From positions 310,001 to 374,000 of the forward strand of contig NZ_JABAIL010000004.1 of NCBI RefSeq assembly GCF_012641475.1: a DNA stretch of 64,000 nt, given 5' to 3'. The notes under the pieces were generated by a model, which was given only the letters and a program-made list of their open reading frames with translations, was not told where the DNA came from and did no database searches. Of the stretch, positions 39,861 through 49,495 are shown piece after piece. How positions within the stretch are numbered: the stretch's first letter is position 1; the number at the start of each line of letters is the position of its first letter. Made by a program: the position numbers and the translations under genes. The stretch is from Flammeovirga agarivorans. Lineage in GTDB: Bacteria > Bacteroidota > Bacteroidia > Cytophagales > Flammeovirgaceae.

Positions 39861-41198
39861 TTAGTTACTTGCAGTCAAGGCTTTTAATCTTCTTTTGGAT
39901 TCTGAATCAATACTATTTTTATAAGGATGTTTGGGATATGATATAGCCTTTTTATAAAAAAATCGAGCTTGTTCATCTTCGTTAAGGCCTTCATAGAGGT
40001 GCCCTAAGTTTAGAGAAGCATTCGCAGGATAATATTCTTTTGGTTTAGATCCTCCCAATTCCAAAACTTTAAGATAAGCATTTATTGCAAAAGTAGTATC
40101 ATTTAACTCTTGTTTTGCTCGCCCAAATCTATAATAAAATTCCAATTGATTTAAATGATTTAAACTATCGATATTTATTCCTTTTAACTTCTTAATCGAT
40201 TCATTGTAATTACCTCCATCAAATAGTATTCTAGAGAACATGATATCAGCGTTAGGTAATTCATCTTTTTTAACGAATGAAATTGCATATTTGTCAACAC
40301 TGATAAGGGCTGTACCTTTATTGATTACCATCTCTTTGAAATACTGAACACTATCTGTAGTATTATTTACTAACCAATAGGAGATCAGTTTTTTATAATA
40401 AATATCTTTAGTATAGTCTTTTTCTGTTTTAGATAAATATTTATTGAAGTAGACATTAGCTGAATCAAAGTTAGTAAGGTAATAGTAACTGCTACCTTTT
40501 AGGTAATTATAGTATCCAAACCATTGGTTTTTTTTGATGTCAATTTTATTGAGAAAATAAATGGTTTTTTTTGGTTTTCTTAGTTTATAATTCACCCAGG
40601 CAATGGCACATTGGGCGATAGCTGAATCTTTAAAATTATTTTCGTAATCAATTAGCAATGAGTTAGCTAATTCATAGTTTTTTAAAAAATATGTGTTGAT
40701 TAGTAATTCAGAGGTATAAGCCTGAAATTTTGTGATTCTATCCTTTGATTTTTTTGCATCAGAAATAAGATCCCTTGATAATTTGGGGTCTATAGGAGAG
40801 AAGCCAAGGAAATTTCTAAGCCAGTGATATTCATTTGGAACAACTTCTAAAGCAACAGATATCATTCCTACATTTAATCTTTTTAAGGTATCCAATTCAT
40901 TCTCTTCTAAAGATTTCAGTGAATTGTGATAGGCCTTTTTTAGATCCCAAAATGCACTCCAATATTGAGTATTTTTCATCTCACATAAGCCTCTTATGAT
41001 GAGCTCATTTTCAGAATATTCTGATTCAGAAATTACTTTAGGGAGTGGATAATTTTCATTAGGTGATAATAACACCTTAAGATATGGGTATAGATAGTTT
41101 TCATCGTAAGTAATACTTTGATGTGTAGAACTATACACTTCAGTTGTTATCATAAATATTGCTAATATGAAAAGTATTTTGATGAAAAAATCTCTCAT
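39861..41198 (-). CDS. Exported TPR-type protein, 445 aa
   Basis: A signal peptide (about 1-23, FFIKILFILAIFMITTEVYS) is followed by helical TPR-like repeats throughout, for example YYNYLKGSSYYYLTNFDSAN, YYRFGRAKQELNDTTFAINA and SLNLGHLYEGLNEDEQARFF. The segment VPNEYHWLRNFLGF followed by a block of aspartates and lysines resembles the Bacteroidota IML2/DUF3808-type exported TPR proteins (tentative). A periplasmic scaffold role is likely; the partner is unknown. It is divergent from the small gene at 41344, with promoter matches for both in the 145-base gap. It is followed by gyrB on the same strand without an obvious terminator, so some readthrough into gyrB is possible. Confidence 0.78.
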   Translation of the reverse strand: MRDFFIKILFILAIFMITTEVYSSTHQSITYDENYLYPYLKVLLSPNENYPLPKVISESEYSENELIIRGLCEMKNTQYWSAFWDLKKAYHNSLKSLEENELDTLKRLNVGMISVALEVVPNEYHWLRNFLGFSPIDPKLSRDLISDAKKSKDRITKFQAYTSELLINTYFLKNYELANSLLIDYENNFKDSAIAQCAIAWVNYKLRKPKKTIYFLNKIDIKKNQWFGYYNYLKGSSYYYLTNFDSANVYFNKYLSKTEKDYTKDIYYKKLISYWLVNNTTDSVQYFKEMVINKGTALISVDKYAISFVKKDELPNADIMFSRILFDGGNYNESIKKLKGINIDSLNHLNQLEFYYRFGRAKQELNDTTFAINAYLKVLELGGSKPKEYYPANASLNLGHLYEGLNEDEQARFFYKKAISYPKHPYKNSIDSESKRRLKALTASN

Positions 41199-41217
41199 GA
41201 ACTCATTAAGTAAAATT

Positions 41218-41252
41218 CAAATCTATCAATTTGATGTTAAAAGGCCATCAAA
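41218..41252 (-). promoter_or_regulatory. Promoter of the exported TPR gene
   Basis: On the minus strand, TTTG (41249-41252), a 23-base spacer and TAGATTTG (41218-41225), an exact -7 match, 20 bases before the start codon. Confidence 0.5.
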
Positions 41253-41287
41253 TTTTAATAACATTAAGTGAAAGCAACGATAAAAAA

Positions 41288-41318
41288 TTGGAATCGTTAA
41301 ATATTTTAGATAATCTTG
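41288..41318 (+). promoter_or_regulatory. Promoter of the 97-aa gene
   Basis: TTG (41288-41290), a 20-base spacer and TAATCTTG (41311-41318, one mismatch), 26 bases before the ATG. Confidence 0.42.
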
Positions 41319-41343
41319 TCGTCTAATAATTCTGAAAAATCAT

Positions 41344-41637
41344 ATGAAATTTATTGTTGAAATAATTTTACCTGAAGTTCTAGATCAAAATCTTATTGAC
41401 TTACTTCCATCTCAATATACTGAGATTGGAGAAATGATGAATCAGGGAATTATATCATCTTTTATGTTATCTGACGACGCACAAAAGGCTTGGTTGACTT
41501 TAGATGCGACTTCAGTTGACGAAGTAGACAATATACTCACTGCATTTAAACTTTATGACTTTGTGGAGATGAATATCATGGAGTTGAGTATATCTGAAAT
41601 GGCCTCACCAGCAGTGCCAACCTTCTCGTTAAATTAA
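41344..41637 (+). CDS. Small ferredoxin-fold (muconolactone isomerase-like) protein, 97 aa
   Basis: The pattern MKFIVEIILPE..., QYTEIGEMMNQGIISSFMLS and VDNILTAFKLYDFVEMNIMEL matches the beta-alpha-beta layout of small dimeric alpha/beta-barrel proteins such as muconolactone isomerase-like and YCII-type domains. No catalytic residues can be assigned, and a role in aromatic degradation is not supported by context. It is cytoplasmic, monocistronic, with its own promoter and terminator. Confidence 0.6.
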   Translation: MKFIVEIILPEVLDQNLIDLLPSQYTEIGEMMNQGIISSFMLSDDAQKAWLTLDATSVDEVDNILTAFKLYDFVEMNIMELSISEMASPAVPTFSLN

Positions 41638-41660
41638 GAAATTTACTAAAGTATAATTAT

Positions 41661-41694
41661 AGAAGCCATCCATTTAGGGTGGCTTTTCTTTTTA
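41661..41694 (+). terminator. Rho-independent terminator
   Basis: AGAAGCCATCC / GGGTGGCTTTTCT stem and T-run. Confidence 0.75.
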
Positions 41695-41765
41695 ATGTGT
41701 AATACTTTGCACGTAATTTGCTTACAAAACTATTATTCCAATTATCAAATTATATATAAATCATA

Positions 41766-42572
41766 ATGCAAAGATTTTTTTCATTATATATTTTACTCAT
41801 TTTCTTTTCTTTTAATGCTAATGCTCAAGAAGAAGATGTAACATCTAACCCTTTAGTTTTAAAGCTAGGAGGGTATGATTTACTTTATAGCGAAGTGAAA
41901 TTTGATGAAATAGAGTTCCCAATGAGTGATGTGGATATTATTCCATTAAGTGGTAATAAAACTTTTGCAACTTTTAAGGCTACAGGAGAGCGTCACCCAG
42001 ATGGACAACAGATTTTGCAAACTTATTTTGATAAAGTGAGATCTTTAAGAGGTAAGCCCCTTTTCAAAGGAGATAATTATGGATCTTTTCAAGTAAAATC
42101 GAACAATAAGAAATTTTGGTGCGTGATTGAAACTCATGAAAATGGAGATTCATATACGGTAACCATTATTGGTCAAGATAGAATTCAAGAGGCCGAGACT
42201 GCACAAGAAATGTTGGAATTGTTGAAATCACAAGGTTCAGTAGATTTATATTTCCAATTTGCAACAGGTAGTGCAACATTATCAAAAGCCTCTCAACAGA
42301 CGGTAGATGAACTTTCAATGTTGTTAAAACGCTATGCTCCAAAACTTAAACTAAGTATAGAAGGGCATACCGATAATGTAGGTAGTGTATCAGCCAATAA
42401 GAAACTATCACTTAATAGAGCAATTGCAGTAAAAAAGCAATTAGTTAGGAAAGGGATTGATCCAAATCGATTGGAAACTGTTGGATGGGGTTCTGAAAGG
42501 CCGATTTCATCAAATGATGATGAAAAAGGTAGAATGAAAAACCGTAGAGTTTCGATAAAAGCAATCAACTAG
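41766..42572 (+). CDS. OmpA-family protein, 268 aa
   Basis: Signal peptide (MQRFFSLYILLIFFSFNANA). A DUF4892-like N-terminal domain (about 25-140, with FATFKATGERHPDGQQILQTY) is followed by an OmpA/MotB peptidoglycan-binding domain at about 155-268: YFQFATGSATLSKASQQTVD, LSIEGHTDNVGS, LSLNRAIAVKKQLV, GWGSERPISSNDDEKGRMKN, RRVSI. The conserved Asp and Arg that contact diaminopimelate (in GHTDN and the NRRV end) are present. It is probably a periplasmic or outer-membrane-associated cell-wall-linking protein. The DUF4892 assignment is moderately sure. A terminator follows. Confidence 0.85.
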   Translation: MQRFFSLYILLIFFSFNANAQEEDVTSNPLVLKLGGYDLLYSEVKFDEIEFPMSDVDIIPLSGNKTFATFKATGERHPDGQQILQTYFDKVRSLRGKPLFKGDNYGSFQVKSNNKKFWCVIETHENGDSYTVTIIGQDRIQEAETAQEMLELLKSQGSVDLYFQFATGSATLSKASQQTVDELSMLLKRYAPKLKLSIEGHTDNVGSVSANKKLSLNRAIAVKKQLVRKGIDPNRLETVGWGSERPISSNDDEKGRMKNRRVSIKAIN

Positions 42573-42580
42573 ATATATTT

Positions 42581-42613
42581 GTAACCGATTCAATAATGGA
42601 TCGGTTTTTTTTA
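42581..42613 (+). terminator. Rho-independent terminator after OmpA-family gene
   Basis: AACCGAT / ATCGGTT stem with eight T. It ends only about six bases before the next start codon. Confidence 0.75.
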
Positions 42614-42618
42614 TTTAT

Positions 42619-43629
42619 ATGAAACAATACTTCACCTTAATATTACTAACGCTTGCATTTTTTAGTTGTGATGAAAATGCCAAAAGAAATCAATCTTTTA
42701 TAAAAGGTAGAGATGCTTTACAAATGAAAGAATTTGAAAAAGCTGAAATTCAATTAAAATTAGCTTTAGAAGAGGATTCTCTTTTTACAGAAGCATGGAA
42801 TAACCTAGGAATTGCCTATGATGGACAAGGTAAAACTTATGAGGCTTTAAATGCATATAACATAGCCTTGAAACAGGATAATTGTTTAGAAGATGCCTAC
42901 CAGAATAAAGCAAATGTCTATTTTAAATTAAAAGACTTAGATAAAGCAATAAAGACAGTTAGTAAAGGGCTTACATGTAACCCCGAAAACACATCATTAT
43001 TACTAAATAGAGCAACCTTATTAGAAGAGAAAGGGGATTTTCAAGCGGCACTTGCTGATCTTAAACAATTGAAGGAAATCTCAGGAATTAGTGATGTTCT
43101 ATACACCAATTTAGGTTTTGTATTTTATCATATTGGGATTTTAGACTCTGCATTTCATTATTCACTAATGGCAATTGAAATTAATCATAAGAGACATGAA
43201 GCTTTCAATAATTTAGGAATGGTTGAAATGCAAAAAAAGAATTATGGTGAAGCATCTAAGTTTTTTGAGAAAGCTATCGAAATCATTCCTACAAATTCTG
43301 TTTATCGCATAAATTTAGGTCGAAGTTATTTAAATGATAAAAACTTCAAAGAATCAGTTGACGCATTTAATATGGCTGTTTATTATAATGAAGAATTAGC
43401 ATCAAAGGAGACTTCTGTTTATTCTTCATTGATTCTTAATAAAAAATACCAAGAAGCAACTAAGCTATTAACTGAGAATATTCCTGAAGGAAGACAAGCT
43501 CAAAAATTGGAGGAAATAATTACTCAAATGATCAGTTTAGAAGAAAAATCTTCTATTTGTGAATATATCAGCTATCTAAAATCAAAAAACATGGAAATAG
43601 ATAAAGAAATTTATCTGAAATGTAAATAA
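42619..43629 (+). CDS. TPR lipoprotein, 336 aa
   Basis: The N-terminal signal ends in a lipobox (LAFFSCDEN, Cys17), so the protein is a lipoprotein. At least seven TPR units follow (AEIQLKLALEEDSLFTEAWN, NNLGIAYDGQGKTYEALNAY, YQNKANVYFKLKDLDKAIKT, NNLGMVEMQKKNYGEASKFF). It is probably a periplasmic or outer-membrane scaffold. The terminator of the preceding gene abuts the start, so expression may come from readthrough or a promoter inside the upstream gene. The C-terminal Cys-containing tail is unremarkable. Confidence 0.82.
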   Translation: MKQYFTLILLTLAFFSCDENAKRNQSFIKGRDALQMKEFEKAEIQLKLALEEDSLFTEAWNNLGIAYDGQGKTYEALNAYNIALKQDNCLEDAYQNKANVYFKLKDLDKAIKTVSKGLTCNPENTSLLLNRATLLEEKGDFQAALADLKQLKEISGISDVLYTNLGFVFYHIGILDSAFHYSLMAIEINHKRHEAFNNLGMVEMQKKNYGEASKFFEKAIEIIPTNSVYRINLGRSYLNDKNFKESVDAFNMAVYYNEELASKETSVYSSLILNKKYQEATKLLTENIPEGRQAQKLEEIITQMISLEEKSSICEYISYLKSKNMEIDKEIYLKCK

Positions 43630-43722
43630 GGTTTTATACATTAGTGTAGAATAGAGTTTGATCAGCTAATAAATTACTTTAATCACAATCAAACGCTAAC
43701 AAAAAAAGGAAATTAATACCAC

Positions 43723-44499
43723 ATGGATTATCAAAATCTTCTTTTAGAAAAGAACGATGGTTTACTTACAATCACTATTAATAGAGAGAGTAAACTAAAC
43801 GCACTTAACGGAAAAACATTACAAGAACTGAAGAGTGCATTCGACATGGCTTATGATGAAGAAGAAATTCGAACTGTGATCATTACAGGAAAAGGAGAGA
43901 AAGCTTTTGTTGCAGGAGCTGATATCTCAGAGTTTAAAGACCTGAATGAACTAAATGCTAGAAAATTCTCTGAAGAAGGCCAGGAGATTTTTAATGGTAT
44001 TGAGAATTGCCCTAAACCTGTCATTGCAGCTGTTAATGGTTTTGCTTTAGGTGGAGGATGTGAATTAGCTATGGCATGTCACATTCGTGTTGCATCTGAC
44101 AATGCAAAGTTTGGTTTGCCTGAAGTATCATTAGGTATAATACCTGGATATGGTGGGACACAAAGATTACCAATCCTAGTAGGTAAAGGAATTGCTAACG
44201 AAATGATTCTTACTGGAGATATGATTTCTGCTAAAAGAGGTCATGAAATTGGTTTAGTAAATCATGTAGTCTCACAAGATGAGTTAATGAATAAAACAAA
44301 GGAGATCGCAGCAAAGATCTTAGCGAAAGCTCCGATTGCAGTGTCACATGCCATTGATTGTATCAATGCAGCTCATACAAATGCATCTGGATACCAAACT
44401 GAAGCGAATGCTTTTTCAAGTGCAATAAAAACAGATGATTTCACTGAAGGTACATCTGCATTTTTAGAAAAAAGAAAGCCTAATTTCACAGGTAAGTAA
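43723..44499 (+). CDS. Enoyl-CoA hydratase / 3-hydroxybutyryl-CoA dehydratase (crotonase)
   Basis: Crotonase fold, 258 residues. The oxyanion-hole motifs AGADISEF (65-72) and NGFALGGGCELAMAC (105-119) are present, as are both catalytic glutamates, Glu114 and Glu134 (in FGLPEVSLGIIPGYGGTQRL). This is the active hydratase pattern, not an isomerase or an inactive paralogue. The usual Asp after CELAMAC is His here (CHIRVASD), a conservative family variation. The likely role is short-chain fatty acid oxidation or butanoate metabolism. It is transcribed alone and followed by a strong terminator; no other beta-oxidation genes are nearby. Confidence 0.93.
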   Translation: MDYQNLLLEKNDGLLTITINRESKLNALNGKTLQELKSAFDMAYDEEEIRTVIITGKGEKAFVAGADISEFKDLNELNARKFSEEGQEIFNGIENCPKPVIAAVNGFALGGGCELAMACHIRVASDNAKFGLPEVSLGIIPGYGGTQRLPILVGKGIANEMILTGDMISAKRGHEIGLVNHVVSQDELMNKTKEIAAKILAKAPIAVSHAIDCINAAHTNASGYQTEANAFSSAIKTDDFTEGTSAFLEKRKPNFTGK

Positions 44500-44516
44500 T
44501 TGAAATATAATTATAT

Positions 44517-44566
44517 ATAAAACCTCTTTGTTCAGTGTAAAATTGAACAAAGAGGTTTTTATTTTT
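44517..44566 (+). terminator. Strong rho-independent terminator
   Basis: A perfect 14-bp stem (44521-44534 with 44544-44557) followed by a T-run, 11 bases before the flippase start. Confidence 0.88.
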
Positions 44567-44576
44567 AAAACTACTC

Positions 44577-46100
44577 ATGTTAAAAAAATTATTATCAGAT
44601 ACTGTTATCTACGGATTAACTACAGTATTAATGAGGTTAATAAATTATTTATTAGTACCTCTTCATACTAAGGTTTTTGATCCTGATGCGTTTGGAATCG
44701 TTTCTATTTTTTATTCTTTTGCGGTTTTCTTCAATGTGATATACACATATGGTATGGAGACAACGTACTTCTGGTTTGCATCAAAAGAAGGTAGTGATAA
44801 AGAAGAAGTTTTTTCTAAAATACTTTCTTCATTGAGCATTACATCAGTAGTGTTCTCCAGTATACTTTGGTTGTTTTCTGGGCAAATTTCAACACTCTTA
44901 GGCTTTGAAAACAGTGATATATATGTGAAGTTTTTTGCCTTACTATATGCGATTGATACTCTATTAGTAGTTCCTTTTGCAAGTCTTAGAATCGATGGTC
45001 AAGCGAAAAGATTTGCTGTATTAAAAATTATAGAAGTAGTATTAACCGTTGGTTTAAATTATTTCTTCTTAGTTACCTGTGTAAGTATCGTTGAAACTAA
45101 TTCAGATAGTTTTATTACTGAGTTTGTGTCAAAAATTTATGATCCTTCATTAGGATTGGGTTATGCATTCCTTGCAAATTTGATCTCTAAAGCAATTATC
45201 ATGATCTTATTCATGGATAAGTTTATTAAACTCAAGTTTTCATGGTCTTGGAAATCAATGAAACCATTTTATTCTTATGGTTTTCCTTTAGTTTTTGCAG
45301 GAGTTGCTTTTGCCATTAATGAAGTTTCTGATAGGCTATTAATTCCATTACTATTACCTGAAGGGTTTTATAGTTTCGGTGATGCGGATTATGCTGTTGG
45401 TGTATATGCTGCTTGTTATAAACTATCAATATTTGTAACGTTTACAGTTACTGCGTATAAATATTCTGCAGAACCTTTTTTCTTTAATCAAGCAGGTTCG
45501 AAAGACTCTCCAAAAGTTTTTGCAAGAATCATGTATTATTTCGTAATAGTACTAATGGTAATGGTAGTTGCAGTTTCTGCAAATTTGGAAGTTATTGCCC
45601 CAATTCTAATTCGTCGCGAGGAATATTTAGTAGGATTACCTGTTGTTCCCATTTTACTAATGGCAAACTTATTCCTTGGTATGTATTATAACTTGTCAGT
45701 TTGGTTTAAAGTAACTGATAATACAAAGTATGGTGCATTGATAAGCGCAATTGGAGCACTTTTTACAATTTCATTAAATGCTCTTTTAGTTCCATATTTC
45801 GGTTTTTATGGTAGTGCTATTGCAACTTTTGTCTGCTATTTGAGTATGATGATATTAGCATATGTGCTTGGTCAAAAATATTATCCTATTCCATATAATG
45901 TAAAAATGATATCATTTTATTTGATTATGGGAGGATGCTTTTTAGTTTTGCTTTCCCAACTTTCTATAAATGGATTTTGGGAGTCGATATTTATTCATAA
46001 TGCTATCTTTGCATTATTCTTGCTGATTGTATTTTTTATGGAAAGGCAGTTCATTGTGTCTACCTTACAAATTGTGCAGAAGAAAATACTAAAAAAATAA
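44577..46100 (+). CDS. Polysaccharide flippase-like membrane protein, 507 aa
   Basis: Some 12-14 hydrophobic helices in the pattern of the MOP/MATE-type oligosaccharide flippases (Wzx and related). The start [20 protein letters not shown] and [20 protein letters not shown] are typical of the family, and the middle segment contains [20 protein letters not shown] and [10 protein letters not shown]. It probably flips lipid-linked saccharide across the inner membrane for surface glycan or peptidoglycan synthesis. It is the first gene of a tight cluster: dut starts one base after its stop, and a nucleotidyltransferase follows. The lipid-linked substrate is not predictable. Confidence 0.88.
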   Translation: MLKKLLSDTVIYGLTTVLMRLINYLLVPLHTKVFDPDAFGIVSIFYSFAVFFNVIYTYGMETTYFWFASKEGSDKEEVFSKILSSLSITSVVFSSILWLFSGQISTLLGFENSDIYVKFFALLYAIDTLLVVPFASLRIDGQAKRFAVLKIIEVVLTVGLNYFFLVTCVSIVETNSDSFITEFVSKIYDPSLGLGYAFLANLISKAIIMILFMDKFIKLKFSWSWKSMKPFYSYGFPLVFAGVAFAINEVSDRLLIPLLLPEGFYSFGDADYAVGVYAACYKLSIFVTFTVTAYKYSAEPFFFNQAGSKDSPKVFARIMYYFVIVLMVMVVAVSANLEVIAPILIRREEYLVGLPVVPILLMANLFLGMYYNLSVWFKVTDNTKYGALISAIGALFTISLNALLVPYFGFYGSAIATFVCYLSMMILAYVLGQKYYPIPYNVKMISFYLIMGGCFLVLLSQLSINGFWESIFIHNAIFALFLLIVFFMERQFIVSTLQIVQKKILKK

Positions 46101-46101
46101 A

Positions 46102-46536
46102 ATGAAGATAAAAGTAATTAATAAAGGCCACCATGCTTTACCTGAGTATCAAACTGAGCTGTCAGCAGGTCTTGATTTAAGAGCAGTATTATCAGAATCT
46201 AAGGTATTAGCTCCTTTAGAAAGAGTTTTAGTACCAACAGGTCTTTACATTGAACTTCCTCAAGGCTATGAAGCACAAGTTCGACCAAGAAGTGGTCTGG
46301 CTTTTAAACATGGTTTAAGTGTGCTAAATGCTCCAGGTACAATAGATGCAGATTACAGAGGAGAAATTGGTGTTTTATTGGTTAATCTTTCAAATGAGCA
46401 ATTTGAGGTGAAAGACGGTGAAAGAGTCGCTCAACTTGTTATTGCAAAACATGAAACTGTTGAGTGGGAACCTGTAGAAACACTCTCTGATACTGAGCGT
46501 GGTGCAGGAGGATACGGAAGTACTGGAAAAAAATAA
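46102..46536 (+). CDS. dut: dUTP diphosphatase
   Basis: Hydrolyses dUTP to dUMP and PPi, keeping uracil out of DNA and feeding dTMP synthesis. All five trimeric dUTPase motifs are present in 144 residues: AGLDLRA (22-28), RPRSGLA (61-67), [11 protein letters not shown] (79-89), ERVAQLVI (107-114) and the flexible C-terminal [10 protein letters not shown] (133-142). The ATG is one base after the flippase stop, and 20 bases separate the gene from the nucleotidyltransferase, so it is in an operon. The flippase-dut-nucleotidyltransferase-TPR order is a layout I recall from other Bacteroidota. Confidence 0.97.
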   Translation: MKIKVINKGHHALPEYQTELSAGLDLRAVLSESKVLAPLERVLVPTGLYIELPQGYEAQVRPRSGLAFKHGLSVLNAPGTIDADYRGEIGVLLVNLSNEQFEVKDGERVAQLVIAKHETVEWEPVETLSDTERGAGGYGSTGKK

Positions 46537-46556
46537 CTTTTTAAATAAAATATAAT

Positions 46557-47561
46557 ATGAAAATTATTGTCCCAATGGCTGGTCGTGGTTCCCGTTTAAG
46601 ACCACATACTTTAACTACCCCAAAACCATTAGTAAAAATTGCAGGTAAGCCAATCGTTCATCGTTTAGTTGAGGATTTAGCTGCAATGTCTGATGAAAAG
46701 TTAGAAGAAATTGCTTTTGTTATTGGTGATTTCGGAGAAATAGTTGAAAAAGAGTTAGTTGAAATTGCTGAGTCATTAGGCGCTAAAGGGACAATTTATT
46801 ACCAAGATGAGCCATTAGGAACTGCTCACGCCATCTTATGTGCGGGTGATAGTATGGACGGTAATATTATTGTAGCTTTTGCTGATACTTTATTTAAAGC
46901 AGATTTTGCGATTGATAAATTTGAAGATGGTATTATCTATACACAGAAAGTTGAAGATCCTTCAGCATTTGGTGTAGTGAAACTAGATAATGACGGAATC
47001 ATTACTGATTTTGTTGAGAAGCCTTCAGAATTTGTATCTGATCAAGCAATCATTGGTATTTATTACTTCAAAGAAGGAGAGAAGTTAAGAGACGAACTTC
47101 AATACTTAGTAGATAATAATATCATGAACGATGGCGAATATCAATTAACTGGAGCTTTAGAAAATCTTAAAGCAAAAGGTGCAAGATTGAAGCCCGGTAC
47201 TGTAGATGAATGGTTAGACTGTGGTAATAAAGATGCCATCGTTAATACTAACCAAAGATATTTAACGTACATTCAAGATCAAGAATTAGTACATGAGTCT
47301 GCTGTTTTAGATAATGTTGTTTTGATTAGCCCAGTATACGTTGGTGAAAATACAGTGATTAAAAATGCTGTAGTTGGACCATATGTATCAGTAGGTAAAA
47401 ATACTAATATTGAAAATTCTGTTGTTCAAAATTCAATTGTTCAAGAAGATACCGACATCAGAAAAGTAAATATTGAAAACTCAGTAGTAGGTAACCATGT
47501 TGTATATACAGGTAGATCGAAAGATTTAAGTATTGGTGACTTTACTTCAGTTAGGGAATAA
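46557..47561 (+). CDS. Sugar-phosphate nucleotidyltransferase, 334 aa
   Basis: N-terminal nucleotidyltransferase fold with the signature IIVPMAGRGSRLRPHTLTTP and KPLVKIAGKPI, then DEPLGTAHAILCAGD, FADTLF and IGIYYFKEGEKLRDELQYLV. The C-terminal part (about 245-334) shows the hexapeptide left-handed beta-helix pattern (VYVGENTVIKNAVVGPYVSV, NSVVQNSIVQEDTDIRKVNI). It resembles glucose-1-phosphate thymidylyl/uridylyltransferase or GlmU-like enzymes with two domains; the sugar and nucleotide cannot be fixed. It is the third gene of the flippase-dut cluster and ends with a strong terminator. Confidence 0.9.
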   Translation: MKIIVPMAGRGSRLRPHTLTTPKPLVKIAGKPIVHRLVEDLAAMSDEKLEEIAFVIGDFGEIVEKELVEIAESLGAKGTIYYQDEPLGTAHAILCAGDSMDGNIIVAFADTLFKADFAIDKFEDGIIYTQKVEDPSAFGVVKLDNDGIITDFVEKPSEFVSDQAIIGIYYFKEGEKLRDELQYLVDNNIMNDGEYQLTGALENLKAKGARLKPGTVDEWLDCGNKDAIVNTNQRYLTYIQDQELVHESAVLDNVVLISPVYVGENTVIKNAVVGPYVSVGKNTNIENSVVQNSIVQEDTDIRKVNIENSVVGNHVVYTGRSKDLSIGDFTSVRE

Positions 47562-47584
47562 CTAAAAAAATCTTTATTTATAGA

Positions 47585-47621
47585 TGAAAACAGCGAAATA
47601 TTTATATTTCGCTGTTTTTTT
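47585..47621 (+). terminator. Rho-independent terminator
   Basis: AAAACAGCGAAATA / TATTTCGCTGTTTT stem and T-run after the nucleotidyltransferase. Confidence 0.88.
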
Positions 47622-47691
47622 CATTTATGTTTTTTGTAGATTTATATATAGTAAAATACATAGATTGACTTTGTGAGGGTAAAACATACTT

Positions 47692-49458
47692 ATGAACAAA
47701 AACTCTTTTAGAATATATACCATATTATTAGCCCTTTTTATAGGTTTTGCGGCTACGGACACTGCTTTTGCACAACGTAAAAAGAAGAAAAAGTCTAAGA
47801 AAAAGAAAGAAACCCCAGTAGTATCTATTGAAGAACCCTCTAAAAAAGATCTAAGAAAAGCAGAAGAGTTGTTTATATATGCTGTTAATGAATATCTTCT
47901 AGAAGAATATGATCAAGCATTAGAATTACTATTGAAATGTAATGACTTAAATCCCAAAGATGATGGAATTAAATACCAAACAGCTTTAGCTTATTCTAAA
48001 ATTGAAAATTACCAACGATCATTACAATTTTCTAAAAGAGCTTTAGAACTTGATCCGGAAAACAAATACTATTACAAATTAGTAGCTCAGAACTATGAAG
48101 TTCTAAACCTGCTAAAAGATGCTTTAATGGTTTTAGAGAAACAGATTGAAGAGACTGGTGACGATGAAGAGGCTTATTTCCAAATTGCCATGCTTTACCT
48201 ACAAATGGGGGCACCACGCAACGCTATCGAATATTTTGATATAGGTGAAGAAAAGTATGGTATTAATGATGTTATTGTTCGTCAAAAACAAAGAATTTAC
48301 ATTCGATTAGGAGACTTGGAAGCTGCTTTAAAGGAAGGACAAAAATTAATCAATGCTTATCCAGATGAATTGACATTTAAGTATTCTCAGGTACGACTAC
48401 TTTTAGGAAATAATCGTACTGATGAGGCATTAGAAATGTTAGAGCCTATTCTAAAGAATAATCCCAATGAAGGAGAAGGTCATTTTTTAATGGCTAATAT
48501 ATATAGAAATCAAGGTGAGTCAGAAAACTATTACGAAGAGTTGAAAAAAGCATTTGGATGTAGTGATCAACTTACTGATGAAAGTTTTAATATCCTAGCA
48601 GGGTATTTACAGTTCTCATACAACGAAAAGAAAAGGTTTGAAGCAGAAGAATTAATCAATATCGCCATGGGGGCGCACCCTAATGATGACAGGTTAATGG
48701 CTTTAAATGCTGATTTTTTAATTAGTCAGAAAAAATATGATTTAGCAAGAACTTATTACTTAAAATCATTAGAAAAAAATGCTAATAATTTTAAGTTGTG
48801 GAAGCAAGTAATATCTATAGATTGGGAGTTACAACAAGTGGATTCTGTTGATAAACATGCAGATATGGCTATAGAATATTTTCCAAACCAAGCATTATTA
48901 TATCTTTATTCAGGATCTGCAAAATTGCAGAAGAAAGATTATGATGAGGCAGAAGTGATATTTACTCAAGGCTTACAGTTAGTAGTTGACCCTTCAATGA
49001 AAATTGATTTTAATTCTCAGTTAGGTGATACTTACTATCAAATGGATGATTATGCTAAAGCTTTCACTAAATATGATGAAGTATTAAAAGTTGACCCTTT
49101 AAATATTTATGTCTTAAATAATTATGCTTATTACTTATCCTTGAGAAAAGAGAATTTAGAGAAGGCGGAGGAAATGTCTTATCAAACGATAGTTGCAGAA
49201 CCCGAAAATGATACTTACCTAGATACTTATGGATGGGTTTTATTTGTAAAAGGTGATTACAAAAAGGCTGAAGAATATCTCAAAAAGGCTGCTGATATAT
49301 CACAAGCATCAACTGTAATTGAACATTATGGAGATGTTTTGATTAAGCTTGGTAAAACCGAGGAGGCATTAGAACAATGGGAAAAGGCTAAGAAATTAGG
49401 TGGAGAAGTTTCAGATCAATTAGATCAGAAAATCAACCAAAAAAAATATATTGAATGA
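47692..49458 (+). CDS. Exported TPR-repeat protein, 588 aa
   Basis: Signal peptide (about 1-27, ending TAFAQ), then a striking lysine-rich segment (RKKKKKSKKKKE, 29-40) and about 11 TPR-type repeats filling the remainder, for example AYSKIENYQRSLQFSKRALE, NYAYYLSLRKENLEKAEEMS and WVLFVKGDYKKAEEYLKKAA. It resembles the long periplasmic TPR proteins that Bacteroidota encode next to dut and a nucleotidyltransferase; the function is unknown. A terminator in front separates it from the operon. A terminator follows, overlapping the end of the convergent gene. Confidence 0.85.
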   Translation: MNKNSFRIYTILLALFIGFAATDTAFAQRKKKKKSKKKKETPVVSIEEPSKKDLRKAEELFIYAVNEYLLEEYDQALELLLKCNDLNPKDDGIKYQTALAYSKIENYQRSLQFSKRALELDPENKYYYKLVAQNYEVLNLLKDALMVLEKQIEETGDDEEAYFQIAMLYLQMGAPRNAIEYFDIGEEKYGINDVIVRQKQRIYIRLGDLEAALKEGQKLINAYPDELTFKYSQVRLLLGNNRTDEALEMLEPILKNNPNEGEGHFLMANIYRNQGESENYYEELKKAFGCSDQLTDESFNILAGYLQFSYNEKKRFEAEELINIAMGAHPNDDRLMALNADFLISQKKYDLARTYYLKSLEKNANNFKLWKQVISIDWELQQVDSVDKHADMAIEYFPNQALLYLYSGSAKLQKKDYDEAEVIFTQGLQLVVDPSMKIDFNSQLGDTYYQMDDYAKAFTKYDEVLKVDPLNIYVLNNYAYYLSLRKENLEKAEEMSYQTIVAEPENDTYLDTYGWVLFVKGDYKKAEEYLKKAADISQASTVIEHYGDVLIKLGKTEEALEQWEKAKKLGGEVSDQLDQKINQKKYIE

Positions 49459-49459
49459 A

Positions 49460-49495
49460 GAAATAGGAAGCCTAAACGCTTCCTATTTTTTCTTT
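49460..49495. terminator. Terminator between convergent genes
   Basis: AAATAGGAAGC / GCTTCCTATTT stem with a T-run. It overlaps the stop codon of the minus-strand gene at 49472. Confidence 0.75.
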
